NCBI RefSeq assembly: GCF_900117425.1
Contig: NZ_FPEH01000012.1
Location: 124,001-188,000, forward strand
From: Novosphingobium sp. NDB2Meth1
Lineage (GTDB): Bacteria; Pseudomonadota; Alphaproteobacteria; Sphingomonadales; Sphingomonadaceae
Length of the DNA stretch: 64,000 bases
Direction: 5' to 3'
Within the stretch, counting starts at the first letter, position 1. The number at the start of each line of letters is the position of its first letter. A program made the translations under genes and the position numbers. The notes below the pieces were generated by a model, which worked only from the letters and a program-made list of their open reading frames with translations, was not told where the DNA came from and ran no database searches. This document shows, in pieces, positions 56,166-64,000 of the stretch.

Positions 56166-56435
56166 ATGGCACACGATACCGACATCGGCTCTCTGAGTTT
56201 CGAGGAAGCCTTGAAAGCGCTGGAGGATATTGTCCGCCGGCTGGAAAGCGGCGAGGCTCCCCTCGACGAATCGATTGATCTCTACGCGCGGGGTGATGCG
56301 CTGCGCGCGCATTGCCAGAAGCGGCTCGATGCCGCGCAGGCGCGGATAGAGGCGATCGTTTCGGATGGTGCTTCGGGCGGTGTTGGACGTGCCACCGGAA
56401 CCCGGCCCTTTGATGACGGAGCCGAGAGGGGATGA
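56166..56435 (+). CDS. xseB: Exodeoxyribonuclease VII small subunit
   Basis: The 89-residue small helical subunit of ExoVII shows the classic LSFEEALKALEDIVRRLESGE (written in two overlapping parts: LSFEEALKALEDI and VRRLESGEAPLDES) and the ARIEAIV helix. It overlaps the next gene by 4 bases (ATGA). The xseB-ispA order is common in bacteria. Confidence 0.95.
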   Translation: MAHDTDIGSLSFEEALKALEDIVRRLESGEAPLDESIDLYARGDALRAHCQKRLDAAQARIEAIVSDGASGGVGRATGTRPFDDGAERG

Positions 56436-57349
56436 CGGCAATGGAACGTACCGGTCCCTGGCGGGAGCTGCTGCTCCCGGCCATGAAGCGGATCGCTGCA
56501 GATGTGGATGCCAGCTTCGATGCGCTGCTGCCGATGGCGAATGACCCGCGCGATCGGCTGATCGAGGCGATGCGCTATGCGGCGATGGGCGGCGGCAAGC
56601 GGCTGCGCCCGCTGCTGGTTTCGGCAACCGCCGCGCTGTTCGGGGCAGACCGGCAGCTGGCGATCCGCGTCGGCACTGCGCTCGAGGCGATCCACGTCTA
56701 TTCGCTGATCCACGACGATCTGCCGTGCATGGACAACGACGCGCTGCGCCACGGCAAGGCGACAGTGCATGTCGCGTATGACGAGGCGACGGCGGTATTG
56801 GCGGGTGACGCCTTGCATGATTTCGCGTTCGAGGTCCTGTCCGATCCCAATCTGACCGGAGATCCTTTCGTGCGCATCGAACTGGTGCGCACGCTGGCGC
56901 TGGCGAGCGGCATGAACGGCATGGCCGGCGGGCAGATGATGGACATGGCGGCCGAGACCGCCTCGTTCGACCTGCCGACGGTGACCCGGCTGCAGCAACT
57001 GAAGACCGGCGCGCTGCTGAGCGCGGCGGTGGAGATGGGCGCCATCATCGGACGCCTTCCGTCCGAAGGGCGCTCGCACCTGCGCGGTTATGCGCGGGAT
57101 ATCGGCCTCGCCTTCCAGATTGCCGACGACCTGCTCGATGCCGAGGGCGACGAAGCGGCCGCCGGCAAGGCGCTGCGCAAGGACGAGACGGCGGGCAAGG
57201 AGACGTTCCTCTCGCTGCTCGGGCCAGAGCGGGCGCGCGAGCAGGCGCAGATCCTCGTCGAACAGGCGGTGCAGTTCCTCTCGTCATATGGTGAGGAAGC
57301 GGACCTGCTGCGCGCGCTGGCGTGGTTCATTGTCGAAAGGGATCGGTAG
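56432..57349 (+). CDS. ispA: Farnesyl diphosphate synthase (polyprenyl synthetase)
   Basis: This 305-residue enzyme condenses IPP with DMAPP and GPP. The first Asp-rich motif is HDDLPCMDNDALRHGK (about 93-108), the second is AFQIADDLLDAEGDEA (about 227-242), and GGKRLRPLL lies near 51. It supplies farnesyl diphosphate for quinones, carotenoids and cell-wall lipid carriers. Another ATG lies three codons downstream. Confidence 0.95.
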   Translation: MTAMERTGPWRELLLPAMKRIAADVDASFDALLPMANDPRDRLIEAMRYAAMGGGKRLRPLLVSATAALFGADRQLAIRVGTALEAIHVYSLIHDDLPCMDNDALRHGKATVHVAYDEATAVLAGDALHDFAFEVLSDPNLTGDPFVRIELVRTLALASGMNGMAGGQMMDMAAETASFDLPTVTRLQQLKTGALLSAAVEMGAIIGRLPSEGRSHLRGYARDIGLAFQIADDLLDAEGDEAAAGKALRKDETAGKETFLSLLGPERAREQAQILVEQAVQFLSSYGEEADLLRALAWFIVERDR

Positions 57350-57352
57350 GAC

Positions 57353-57874
57353 ATGGGAGAGGCGGGCAAAAGGATCGGGGTATACCCCGGCACATTCGAC
57401 CCGATCACGCTGGGGCATCTCGACATCATCCGCCGGGGGGCGAAGCTGGTCGACAAGCTGATCATCGGCGTGACGACCAACCCTTCGAAGAACCCGATGT
57501 TCACGCCGGAGGAGCGCATGGCCATGGTCACGCGCGAAGTGGCCGCGCAGGGGATCGAGAACGTTTCGGTGATGGGTTTCCATGCGCTGCTGATGAAGTT
57601 TGCCGAAAAGCAGGGCGCGAGCGTGATCGTGCGCGGCCTGCGCGCGGTGGCGGACTTCGAATACGAATACCAGATGGCCGGCATGAACCAGCAGCTCAAC
57701 GACGGGATCGAGACCGTGTTCCTGATGGCCGACGTCAGCCTGCAGCCGATCGCTTCCAAGCTGGTCAAGGAAATCGCCATGTTCGGCGGTGACATCGCCA
57801 GGTTCGTGACGCCGCAGGTGCGCGAGGACGTGGTGGAGCGGGTGCGGCGGCAGGGCCAGCTCGGCGATTACTGA
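57353..57874 (+). CDS. coaD: Phosphopantetheine adenylyltransferase
   Basis: CoaD makes dephospho-CoA. The 173-residue product has the nucleotidyltransferase motif GVYPGTFDPITLGHLDII (about 9-26; TLGH is the T/HxGH signature). It also has VRGLRAVADFEYEYQMA (about 97-113) and the late IASKLVKEIA. It follows ispA by 3 bases in the same operon. Confidence 0.97.
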   Translation: MGEAGKRIGVYPGTFDPITLGHLDIIRRGAKLVDKLIIGVTTNPSKNPMFTPEERMAMVTREVAAQGIENVSVMGFHALLMKFAEKQGASVIVRGLRAVADFEYEYQMAGMNQQLNDGIETVFLMADVSLQPIASKLVKEIAMFGGDIARFVTPQVREDVVERVRRQGQLGDY

Positions 57875-57976
57875 CAAGATCAGGGCATTTGTTCATTGCG
57901 GCGTCATCGCCGGGGGCCTATCCGCCGCCTGTACGGCTGACGGTGTCGGCCCAGGGTTAGGCAGGATTTCGGTTTG

Positions 57977-58696
57977 ATGGCATCGCGTTTGTTCAACAGG
58001 ATCATGCTCGGCCTCGCGCTCGGAGCGATGGTGGCTCCGATCTCGCCGGCGCTGGCACAGCGGCCGCCCGAGAAGGAAGCGGCAAAGCCGATCAAGATCG
58101 ATCCGATCCAGCATGCGCAGGGCATGACCTATGCGGTCGATCCGGACATTTCGCACGATCCCGACAATGTGCTGCTGCTCGATCTTTCGAACGGCGGGCG
58201 CGTCGCCATCCGGCTGATGCCGGAATGGGCGCCGCATCACGTCGAACGGATCAAGACGCTGACCAAGGAAGGCTTCTACAACGGGGTGATCTTCCACCGC
58301 GTGATCGAAGGTTTCATGGCGCAGACGGGCGACCCGACGGGGACCGGGCAGGGCGGTTCGAAGCTGCCCGACCTCAATGCCGAGTTCAACGATATCCCGC
58401 ACCTTCGCGGCACGGTCTCGATGGCGCGCACGGATGAGCCCAATTCGGCCAACAGCCAGTTCTTCATCGTGTTCTATCCGCGCTTTGCGCTCGACCACAA
58501 GTACACGAACTTCGGGCGGGTGATCGCGGGGATGGACGTTGTCGATTCGATCGTGCGCGGTGAGCCGCCCAAGAACCCGACCAAGATCGTGCAGGCGAGC
58601 CTCGCTTCGGAGAACAAGGCGCCGCCGCCACCGCCCGCGCCTGCCGCGCCGGCTGCGTTCACGGCGGACATGTTGAGCAATTCGAAGTCGAACTGA
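57977..58696 (+). CDS. Exported cyclophilin-type peptidyl-prolyl isomerase
   Basis: This 239-residue protein has a signal peptide (to SPALAQRPP, about residue 30) and a cyclophilin domain. It shows FHRVIEGFMAQTGDPTGTGQ (about 106-125) and GTVSMARTDEPNSANSQFFI (about 143-162), the catalytic segments. A Pro/Ala-rich tail follows. It probably folds periplasmic or outer-membrane proteins. A TTG precedes the ATG directly; the ATG at 57977 is used. Confidence 0.93.
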   Translation: MASRLFNRIMLGLALGAMVAPISPALAQRPPEKEAAKPIKIDPIQHAQGMTYAVDPDISHDPDNVLLLDLSNGGRVAIRLMPEWAPHHVERIKTLTKEGFYNGVIFHRVIEGFMAQTGDPTGTGQGGSKLPDLNAEFNDIPHLRGTVSMARTDEPNSANSQFFIVFYPRFALDHKYTNFGRVIAGMDVVDSIVRGEPPKNPTKIVQASLASENKAPPPPPAPAAPAAFTADMLSNSKSN

Positions 58697-58757
58697 TCCT
58701 GCCGCTTAGGGCAGGCGTGCTTGTCGAACCCGGCACACCGCGCTAGCGGCGCGTGCC

Positions 58758-59786
58758 ATGCGTGTAGACCTTTTCGACTTCGATCTTCCGCCCGAGCGCA
58801 TTGCGCTGCGTCCTGCTTCGCCGCGCGATTCGGCCAAGCTGCTAGGGGTGCGAGCCGAGGGGCCGTTTGTCGATGCCGTGGTGCGCGATCTGCCGCAGTT
58901 GCTGCGCGCGGGCGATGTGCTGGTGTTCAACGATACGCGGGTGATCCCGGCGCAGCTGGAAGGCGAAGTCGGCAACGCGCGGATCGGCGCGACCTTGCAC
59001 AAACGCATCGATCTGAGGCGCTGGCAGGCTTTCGTACGCAACGGGCGGCGGCTCAAGCCGGGCGTGGTGGTGACCTTCGGCGGGGGCGTGACGGCGACTG
59101 CCGAAGAGCGCTTTGCCGATGGCAGCTGGACCTTGGCGTTCGGCGGCGAGGAGCCGGTCGAAGTGCTCCTCGAGCGCGCGGGGACGATGCCGCTGCCGCC
59201 CTATATCGCGGGCAAGCGCGCGGTCGACGAGCGTGACCGCGAGGATTACCAGACGATGTTTGCAGCCGAAGACGGCGCAGTGGCCGCGCCGACTGCGGCG
59301 CTGCACTTCACGCCCGAACTGATGGCGGCACTGGCGGAGGCAGGCATCGGGCACGAGACGCTGACGCTCCACGTCGGCGCGGGGACGTTCCTGCCGGTCA
59401 AGGCGGATGATACCGACGACCACGCGATGCACGCCGAATGGGGCCGGATCGAGCCCGAGACCGCGGCACGGCTCAATGCGGTGCGGGCAGCCGGCGGGCG
59501 GATCATCGCGGTGGGCACCACCAGCTTGCGCCTGCTGGAAAGCGCGGCGGACGAGCACCGCGTGATCCATCCGTTTGCGGGCGACACCAGCATCTTCATC
59601 ACGCCCGGCTACCGCTTCCGCGCGATCGACGGGCTGATGACGAACTTCCACCTGCCCAAATCGACGCTGATGATGCTGGTCAGTGCGCTGATGGGACTGG
59701 AGCGGATGCAGGAAGCCTACGCCTACGCCATCGGACACGAGTACCGCTTCTACAGCTATGGCGATTCGAGCCTGCTGATCCCCTAG
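58758..59786 (+). CDS. queA: S-adenosylmethionine:tRNA ribosyltransferase-isomerase
   Basis: QueA makes epoxyqueuosine in tRNA. The 342-residue product starts [19 protein letters not shown], as the family does. It has [16 protein letters not shown] (about 54-69), [16 protein letters not shown] (about 202-217) and the end [14 protein letters not shown]. The tgt gene lies 1.4 kb downstream, so the queuosine steps are clustered. Its stop overlaps that of the convergent DUF465 gene in a CTAG. Confidence 0.96.
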   Translation: MRVDLFDFDLPPERIALRPASPRDSAKLLGVRAEGPFVDAVVRDLPQLLRAGDVLVFNDTRVIPAQLEGEVGNARIGATLHKRIDLRRWQAFVRNGRRLKPGVVVTFGGGVTATAEERFADGSWTLAFGGEEPVEVLLERAGTMPLPPYIAGKRAVDERDREDYQTMFAAEDGAVAAPTAALHFTPELMAALAEAGIGHETLTLHVGAGTFLPVKADDTDDHAMHAEWGRIEPETAARLNAVRAAGGRIIAVGTTSLRLLESAADEHRVIHPFAGDTSIFITPGYRFRAIDGLMTNFHLPKSTLMMLVSALMGLERMQEAYAYAIGHEYRFYSYGDSSLLIP

Positions 59787-60019
59787 GCTGCGACCATGTC
59801 CGCCACGGCATCGAGCACGGTGAGGCGCTGTTTCTTGAGGTCTTCGAGGTGCTGGTCCGAGGTCGGCTCGATGCCGGTTTCGGCGCGGTGGATCGCCTTG
59901 TCGAGCTCGTAGTAGGCGTCGCTCAGCTTGCGGAAATGGGCATCGCTGAGCTTGAGCGCGTGAAGCTTGGCGGCGGCTTGCGGGAAGGCGGCGGCGAGAT
60001 CGTGGGCGGCATGGCTCAT
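59783..60019 (-). CDS. DUF465 (YdcH-like) small coiled-coil protein
   Basis: This 78-residue helical protein has the DUF465 pattern [20 protein letters not shown] and [19 protein letters not shown]. The function is unknown. The ATG at 60019 (MSHAAHD) is chosen over an earlier one. It is convergent with queA, and the stop codons overlap by 3 bases. Confidence 0.85.
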   Translation of the reverse strand: MSHAAHDLAAAFPQAAAKLHALKLSDAHFRKLSDAYYELDKAIHRAETGIEPTSDQHLEDLKKQRLTVLDAVADMVAA

Positions 60020-60168
60020 GGTGTGCTCTCCTCTTGTGGTATGGGGGGAGCCTAGCAGCGCTGCCATGAATGCGATTTGCGGCCCGTCAAAATCACGCCC
60101 AATTCGCGCATGGTTTCTCCCACCAGAGCGGACCGGGTCGGTGTTGCTGCGCTGGGGCGGATCGGCCT

Positions 60169-61023
60169 ATGCTGCGGGCAAGGCTTTCGGGGGACCGCCT
60201 TTTGCCATTCCATACTGGCCGCCGGGCGCAATACATCGGCAACGGGATCGTGCTGGCCCGCGTCTGGCCGCGTAACTACATCTACCTCGATGCAGCGGAT
60301 ACCAGCCTGACGCCTTCGATCCTGCGGCGCGGGGCGTGGGAACGGCGGATCATGCTGATCATCATGCTGAGCCTCAAGCGCGGCGGAACGATGATCGATA
60401 TCGGTGCGAACTGCGGCTACCACGCACTGGCAGCGATGCGCCGGGTGGGCAAGCGGAGCGGCACGGTGATCGCATTCGAGCCGCAGTCCGCGCTTTGTAC
60501 GTTGATCCAGCGCAGCATCGAGGCGAATGACTTCCTGCCCGGCATGAAAGTGATGCGCCTTGCCATTGGCGCACGTGAGGAGACTGGCAGCCTCGGCAAG
60601 ATGGCTCATCTCAAGGGATCTGCATCGTTCTGCTTTGGTGAGGATGTTCCCGACCGGGAGCACGTTCCCGTGGTGCCGTTGCCGGTTGCGCTCGAAGCTG
60701 CGGCTAAGGCGCTCGGACGCCCGGTCATACCCGACGTGATCAAGATCGACGTCGAGGGCTTCGAAATGGATGTTTGGGAAGGCATGCGCGAGTGGACTCG
60801 CATGCGGGAGCGGCTGACCATCGTGATCGAGTTCTCACCCTTCAGCTATCGCAATGCCGGACGGGACCCGCTCGCCTTCCTGCACGAACTGCGCGCATTC
60901 GGCTTCTCGCTCCACGCCCTCGAACGGCTCTGGCTTCGCCGGCTCGACGATGCCGCTTGTGCGCGCATCGCGGCGGGTGACCGGCAAGTCGATCTGGTGC
61001 TGCGCAAGCTGCCGCGGCGGTGA
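60169..61023 (+). CDS. FkbM family methyltransferase
   Basis: This 284-residue SAM-dependent methyltransferase of the FkbM family has motif I MIDIGANCGYHALAAM (about 95-110), motif II VIAFEPQ (about 124) and DVIKIDVEGFEMDVWEGM (about 191-208). These usually methylate sugars or small molecules. The N-terminal part is shortened; the start ATG at 60169 is a best guess because the frame is open 33 codons further upstream. It lies between queA and tgt but has no known link to queuosine. Confidence 0.83.
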   Translation: MLRARLSGDRLLPFHTGRRAQYIGNGIVLARVWPRNYIYLDAADTSLTPSILRRGAWERRIMLIIMLSLKRGGTMIDIGANCGYHALAAMRRVGKRSGTVIAFEPQSALCTLIQRSIEANDFLPGMKVMRLAIGAREETGSLGKMAHLKGSASFCFGEDVPDREHVPVVPLPVALEAAAKALGRPVIPDVIKIDVEGFEMDVWEGMREWTRMRERLTIVIEFSPFSYRNAGRDPLAFLHELRAFGFSLHALERLWLRRLDDAACARIAAGDRQVDLVLRKLPRR

Positions 61024-61156
61024 TTGCCCTACGCAGTTGGCCGACGAGCCAGCTTGCCTGCGGGGACAGGAAGCGTGTTCGGGACACTCCCGCGCGTTTG
61101 CGCCCCATGGCGATTGTGCGTAAGGCGCTGGGCCGTTCCCGCACCCGAGATCCCCG

Positions 61157-62284
61157 ATGACCCGCTTTGCCTTCACCGTCCACGCCACCGATGGCCGCGC
61201 CCGCACCGGCACGATCCAGATGAAGCGCGGCGCGATCCGCACGCCCGCGTTCATGCCGGTCGGCACCGCGGGCACGGTCAAGGCGATGAAGGTGGAGGAT
61301 GTCGCGGCGACGGGGGCGGACATCATTCTGGGCAATACCTATCACCTGATGCTGCGGCCGGGCGCGGAGCGCATGGCGCGGCTGGGCGGGCTGCACGCCT
61401 TCATGCGCTGGGACAAACCGATCCTGACGGACAGCGGCGGCTATCAGGTGATGAGCCTGAGCGAGCTGCGCAAGATCACCGAGGAAGGCGTGACGTTCGC
61501 GAGCCACATCGACGGTTCGCGCCACAACCTGACGCCCGAGCGCAGCATGGAGATCCAGCGGCTTCTGGGCAGCGACATCGTGATGGCCTTCGACGAGTGC
61601 CCGAAGATCGACCAGCCGCGCGACGTGATCGCGCGCAGCATGGAGATGTCGATGCGCTGGGCGTGGCGCAGCCGCGACGGGTTCGATGCGGGTGGGCAGC
61701 ATGCCGAGGATGCCGCGCTGTTCGGCATCCAGCAGGGCGGGCTTGACGAGCAGCTGCGCGCGGAGAGCGCGGGCAAGCTGCAGGACATCGGCTTTGACGG
61801 CTATGCCATCGGCGGGCTGGCGGTGGGCGAGGGGCAGGAGGCGATGTTCGCCACGCTCGACTTCGCGCCGGGACAGCTGCCGGCAGACCGCCCGCGCTAT
61901 CTGATGGGGGTGGGCAAGCCCGACGATCTGGTGGGGGCGGTGGAGCGCGGGGTCGACATGTTCGACTGCGTGCTGCCGACGCGATCAGGACGCAACGGGC
62001 AGGGTTTTACCTGGGACGGGCCGATCAACATGCGCAATGCGCGCCATGCCGAGGATATGGGGCCGCTGGATGCCGAGTGCACCTGCGGGACTTGCGCGAA
62101 GTACAGCCGCGCTTATCTGCATCACCTGCACAAGGCGGGCGAGATGCTGGGGGCCATGCTGCTGACCGAGCACAACCTTGCGTTCTACCAGCAACTGATG
62201 GCGGCGATGCGCAGCGCGATCGCCGAAGGGCGGTTTGCGGCTTTCGCAGCCGGTTTCCGGGCAAGGTATCTGGCGAAGCGCTAG
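61157..62284 (+). CDS. tgt: tRNA-guanine transglycosylase
   Basis: Tgt exchanges G34 for preQ1. The 375-residue product has the catalytic-site segments [16 protein letters not shown] (about 90-105), MAFDECPK and [11 protein letters not shown], and [20 protein letters not shown] (about 264-283). Zinc is bound by CTCGTC with a following His (about 306-324). The length is standard. Confidence 0.97.
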   Translation: MTRFAFTVHATDGRARTGTIQMKRGAIRTPAFMPVGTAGTVKAMKVEDVAATGADIILGNTYHLMLRPGAERMARLGGLHAFMRWDKPILTDSGGYQVMSLSELRKITEEGVTFASHIDGSRHNLTPERSMEIQRLLGSDIVMAFDECPKIDQPRDVIARSMEMSMRWAWRSRDGFDAGGQHAEDAALFGIQQGGLDEQLRAESAGKLQDIGFDGYAIGGLAVGEGQEAMFATLDFAPGQLPADRPRYLMGVGKPDDLVGAVERGVDMFDCVLPTRSGRNGQGFTWDGPINMRNARHAEDMGPLDAECTCGTCAKYSRAYLHHLHKAGEMLGAMLLTEHNLAFYQQLMAAMRSAIAEGRFAAFAAGFRARYLAKR

Positions 62285-62372
62285 GGATCCGCCCTGCCAG
62301 ATCGGATGCGAAGTCGCTTGCAAGGCTCCGCTGTTGCCAAGAGTATCGCATTGGAGTTTGGGGGGAAGTTCC

Positions 62373-64000
62373 ATGCGGGCAAGCATCGCGGTCATGGGCA
62401 TGGTTCTGGCGCTGGGCGCCGTGGCCGCGCGGGGGGAGGATGGCACCGCGATTGCGGCGAAGTTCGGCGCGCTCGAGGATGTGCGCCAGATCAGCCTCTC
62501 GCCCTCGGGCAATCAGGTCGCCTATCTCAAGCCCAACGCGGGCCCAGGGGTGATGGTGATTGTCGCCGATTTCTCCACTGGCCAATCGCGCGCCGTGCTG
62601 AATGCGGCAAATCCCGGCGAGAACCTGCGCTGGTGTCGCTGGGCGAGCGAGACGCGGCTGATGTGCAAGCTCTATGTCGCCGTCAACCGGGGCGATCTGC
62701 TGATGAGCGCCACCCGCTATGTGATCGTGCGCAATGACGGCACCGGACAGGGCTACCTATCGAGTGGGCTCGGGAGCAAGTCGATCGGCGGGCTGCAATT
62801 CGTCGGCGATGTGCTCGACTGGGACATCGCGGGCAAACCCGGCCATGTGCTGATGACGCGGCAGTTCGTGCCGGAGGGCGAGATCGGCAGCAATATCGAG
62901 CGGCGGCGCGAGGGACTTGGCGTCGAGGACGTCGATCTGGAAAGCGGCAAACGCAGCCTCGTCGAGCCGCCCCGGAAGGGCGCGGTGCGCTACATGACTG
63001 ACGGGCGCGGCCATGTGCGTTTGATGGCCACGCGCGGCCAGAACGACGACGGCTATGCCAAGGACGAGATGCGCTGGTTCTACCGCGCCAAGGACGACGA
63101 CAAGTGGCTGCCGTTCACCACCGCCAGGGACGAGGACAGCGACACGCCGCTGGCGGTCGATCCGGACCGCAACATCGCCTATGTTCTGGGCGGCAAAAAC
63201 GGCGTGGACGTGCTGTACGGTGTCGCGCTCGATGGCACCGGCACGCGGCAGGTCATGATGGAGCAGCAGGGAGTCGATATCGACAATGTGATCAGCATCG
63301 GGCGCAATGGCCGCGTGGTGGGCGCGACCTATGCGACAGAAAAGCGGGTCAACGCGTTCTTCGATCCTGAGCTCAAGAAGCTGGGGGCGGCGCTGGGGAA
63401 GGCCCTCCCGGGCCAGCCGCTGGTCGAATTCGTCGATTCGAGCGAGGACGAGGGGCTGCTGCTGCTGCTGGCGAGCAGCGATTCGGATCCGGGGATGTTC
63501 TATCGCTACGACAAGGCGACGCACCGGCTGGAACAGGTGCTGCCGATGCGCGAGCCGCTGGTCCAGATGGCGCTCGGCAAGATGACCGCAATCACTTATC
63601 CGGCGGGCGACGGCAGCATGGTTCCCGCCTATCTCACGCTGCCGCCCGGCGTGGCGGGGATGGCAGCGGCCAAGCGTCTTCCCGCCATCGTCATGCCCCA
63701 CGGCGGGCCCGGCGCGCGGGACGAATGGGGCTTCGACTGGCTCGTCCAGTATTATGCGGTGCGCGGTTTTGCGGTGCTCCAGCCCAATTACCGCGGCTCC
63801 ACTGGCTATGGCTCGGCGTGGTACCAGAAGAACGGATTCAAATCGTGGCGGCTGGCGATCGGCGACATTTCGGCGGCTGGCCGCTGGCTCACCGCGCAAG
63901 GGATCGCCGATCCCGCGAAGCTTGCAATCGTCGGCTGGTCCTATGGCGGCTATGCGGCGCTGCAATCGGGCGTGACCGATCCCGGGCTGTTCAAGGCGAT
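62373..64000 (+). CDS. S9 family (prolyl oligopeptidase-like) peptidase, partial
   Basis: The gene runs off the window end; 542 codons are seen. It begins MRASIAVMGMVLALGAVAAR (signal peptide), after Shine-Dalgarno ggggggaa. A beta-propeller-like N-terminal part follows (ISLSPSGNQVAYLKPN and similar), then the alpha/beta hydrolase domain with PHGGPGARDEWGFDW, QPNYRGSTGYG and the nucleophile elbow GWSYGGYAAL near residue 525. The Asp/His of the triad lie outside. It is probably a periplasmic acylaminoacyl- or dipeptidyl-peptidase. Confidence 0.92.
   Translation, partial: MRASIAVMGMVLALGAVAARGEDGTAIAAKFGALEDVRQISLSPSGNQVAYLKPNAGPGVMVIVADFSTGQSRAVLNAANPGENLRWCRWASETRLMCKLYVAVNRGDLLMSATRYVIVRNDGTGQGYLSSGLGSKSIGGLQFVGDVLDWDIAGKPGHVLMTRQFVPEGEIGSNIERRREGLGVEDVDLESGKRSLVEPPRKGAVRYMTDGRGHVRLMATRGQNDDGYAKDEMRWFYRAKDDDKWLPFTTARDEDSDTPLAVDPDRNIAYVLGGKNGVDVLYGVALDGTGTRQVMMEQQGVDIDNVISIGRNGRVVGATYATEKRVNAFFDPELKKLGAALGKALPGQPLVEFVDSSEDEGLLLLLASSDSDPGMFYRYDKATHRLEQVLPMREPLVQMALGKMTAITYPAGDGSMVPAYLTLPPGVAGMAAAKRLPAIVMPHGGPGARDEWGFDWLVQYYAVRGFAVLQPNYRGSTGYGSAWYQKNGFKSWRLAIGDISAAGRWLTAQGIADPAKLAIVGWSYGGYAALQSGVTDPGLFKA

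Overview
The window is GC-rich chromosomal DNA from an alphaproteobacterium, most likely a sphingomonad (Novosphingobium or a related genus). This is inferred from the GC-rich coding style, the gene families and gene order (for example xseB-ispA-coaD and queA/tgt), the Coq4 protein, a stand-alone small PurL, and dispersed short palindromes of the type commonly seen in sphingomonad genomes. No phage, insertion sequence, CRISPR array or rRNA operon was seen. The coding density is very high, and many neighbouring genes share 4-base start/stop overlaps.

Left third (1-31350): an envelope and secretion supercluster. A type II secretion operon (gspE-F-G-H-I-J-L-M-C-D) runs leftwards off the window start; no gspK is present in it. 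Divergently transcribed is a large exported PstS-like phosphate-binding-fold protein, closed by an intrinsic terminator. It is followed by a tightly packed 20-kb rightward operon: a TpsB transporter, an ExbB-type proton channel fused to periplasmic DUF2341 and LamG domains, ExbD, TonB, a putative porin, a small exported coiled-coil protein, and a 4429-residue TpsA filamentous-haemagglutinin-like exoprotein. The whole arrangement resembles the Pseudomonas aeruginosa Hxc / PdtAB / ExbB2-ExbD2 neighbourhood, which is linked to phosphate starvation. I infer a coordinated machine that builds a surface fibre and secretes a phosphate-related protein, with its own energisation module. This is the strongest candidate for an under-described system here.

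Middle (31400-45970): two tRNA-Glu genes that differ only at the wobble base, recJ, an exported Met/Gly-rich protein, a flavodoxin-like protein, an unknown protein, a stand-alone AHH nuclease, a nitronate monooxygenase, an amidohydrolase, a SulP transporter paired with a beta-carbonic anhydrase, leuA preceded by a Leu-rich leader peptide with nested hairpins, an epoxide-hydrolase-like enzyme, a YceI protein and an I78 protease inhibitor.

Right (46099-64000): branched-chain amino acid genes (ilvB, ilvN, ilvC) broken up by palindromic elements, miaA and serB with overlapping divergent starts, coq4, purL, two small membrane proteins, xseB-ispA-coaD, a periplasmic cyclophilin, queA, a DUF465 protein, an FkbM methyltransferase, tgt, and an S9 peptidase that runs off the window end. 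Very long antisense open frames are abundant and were rejected as GC-driven shadows.
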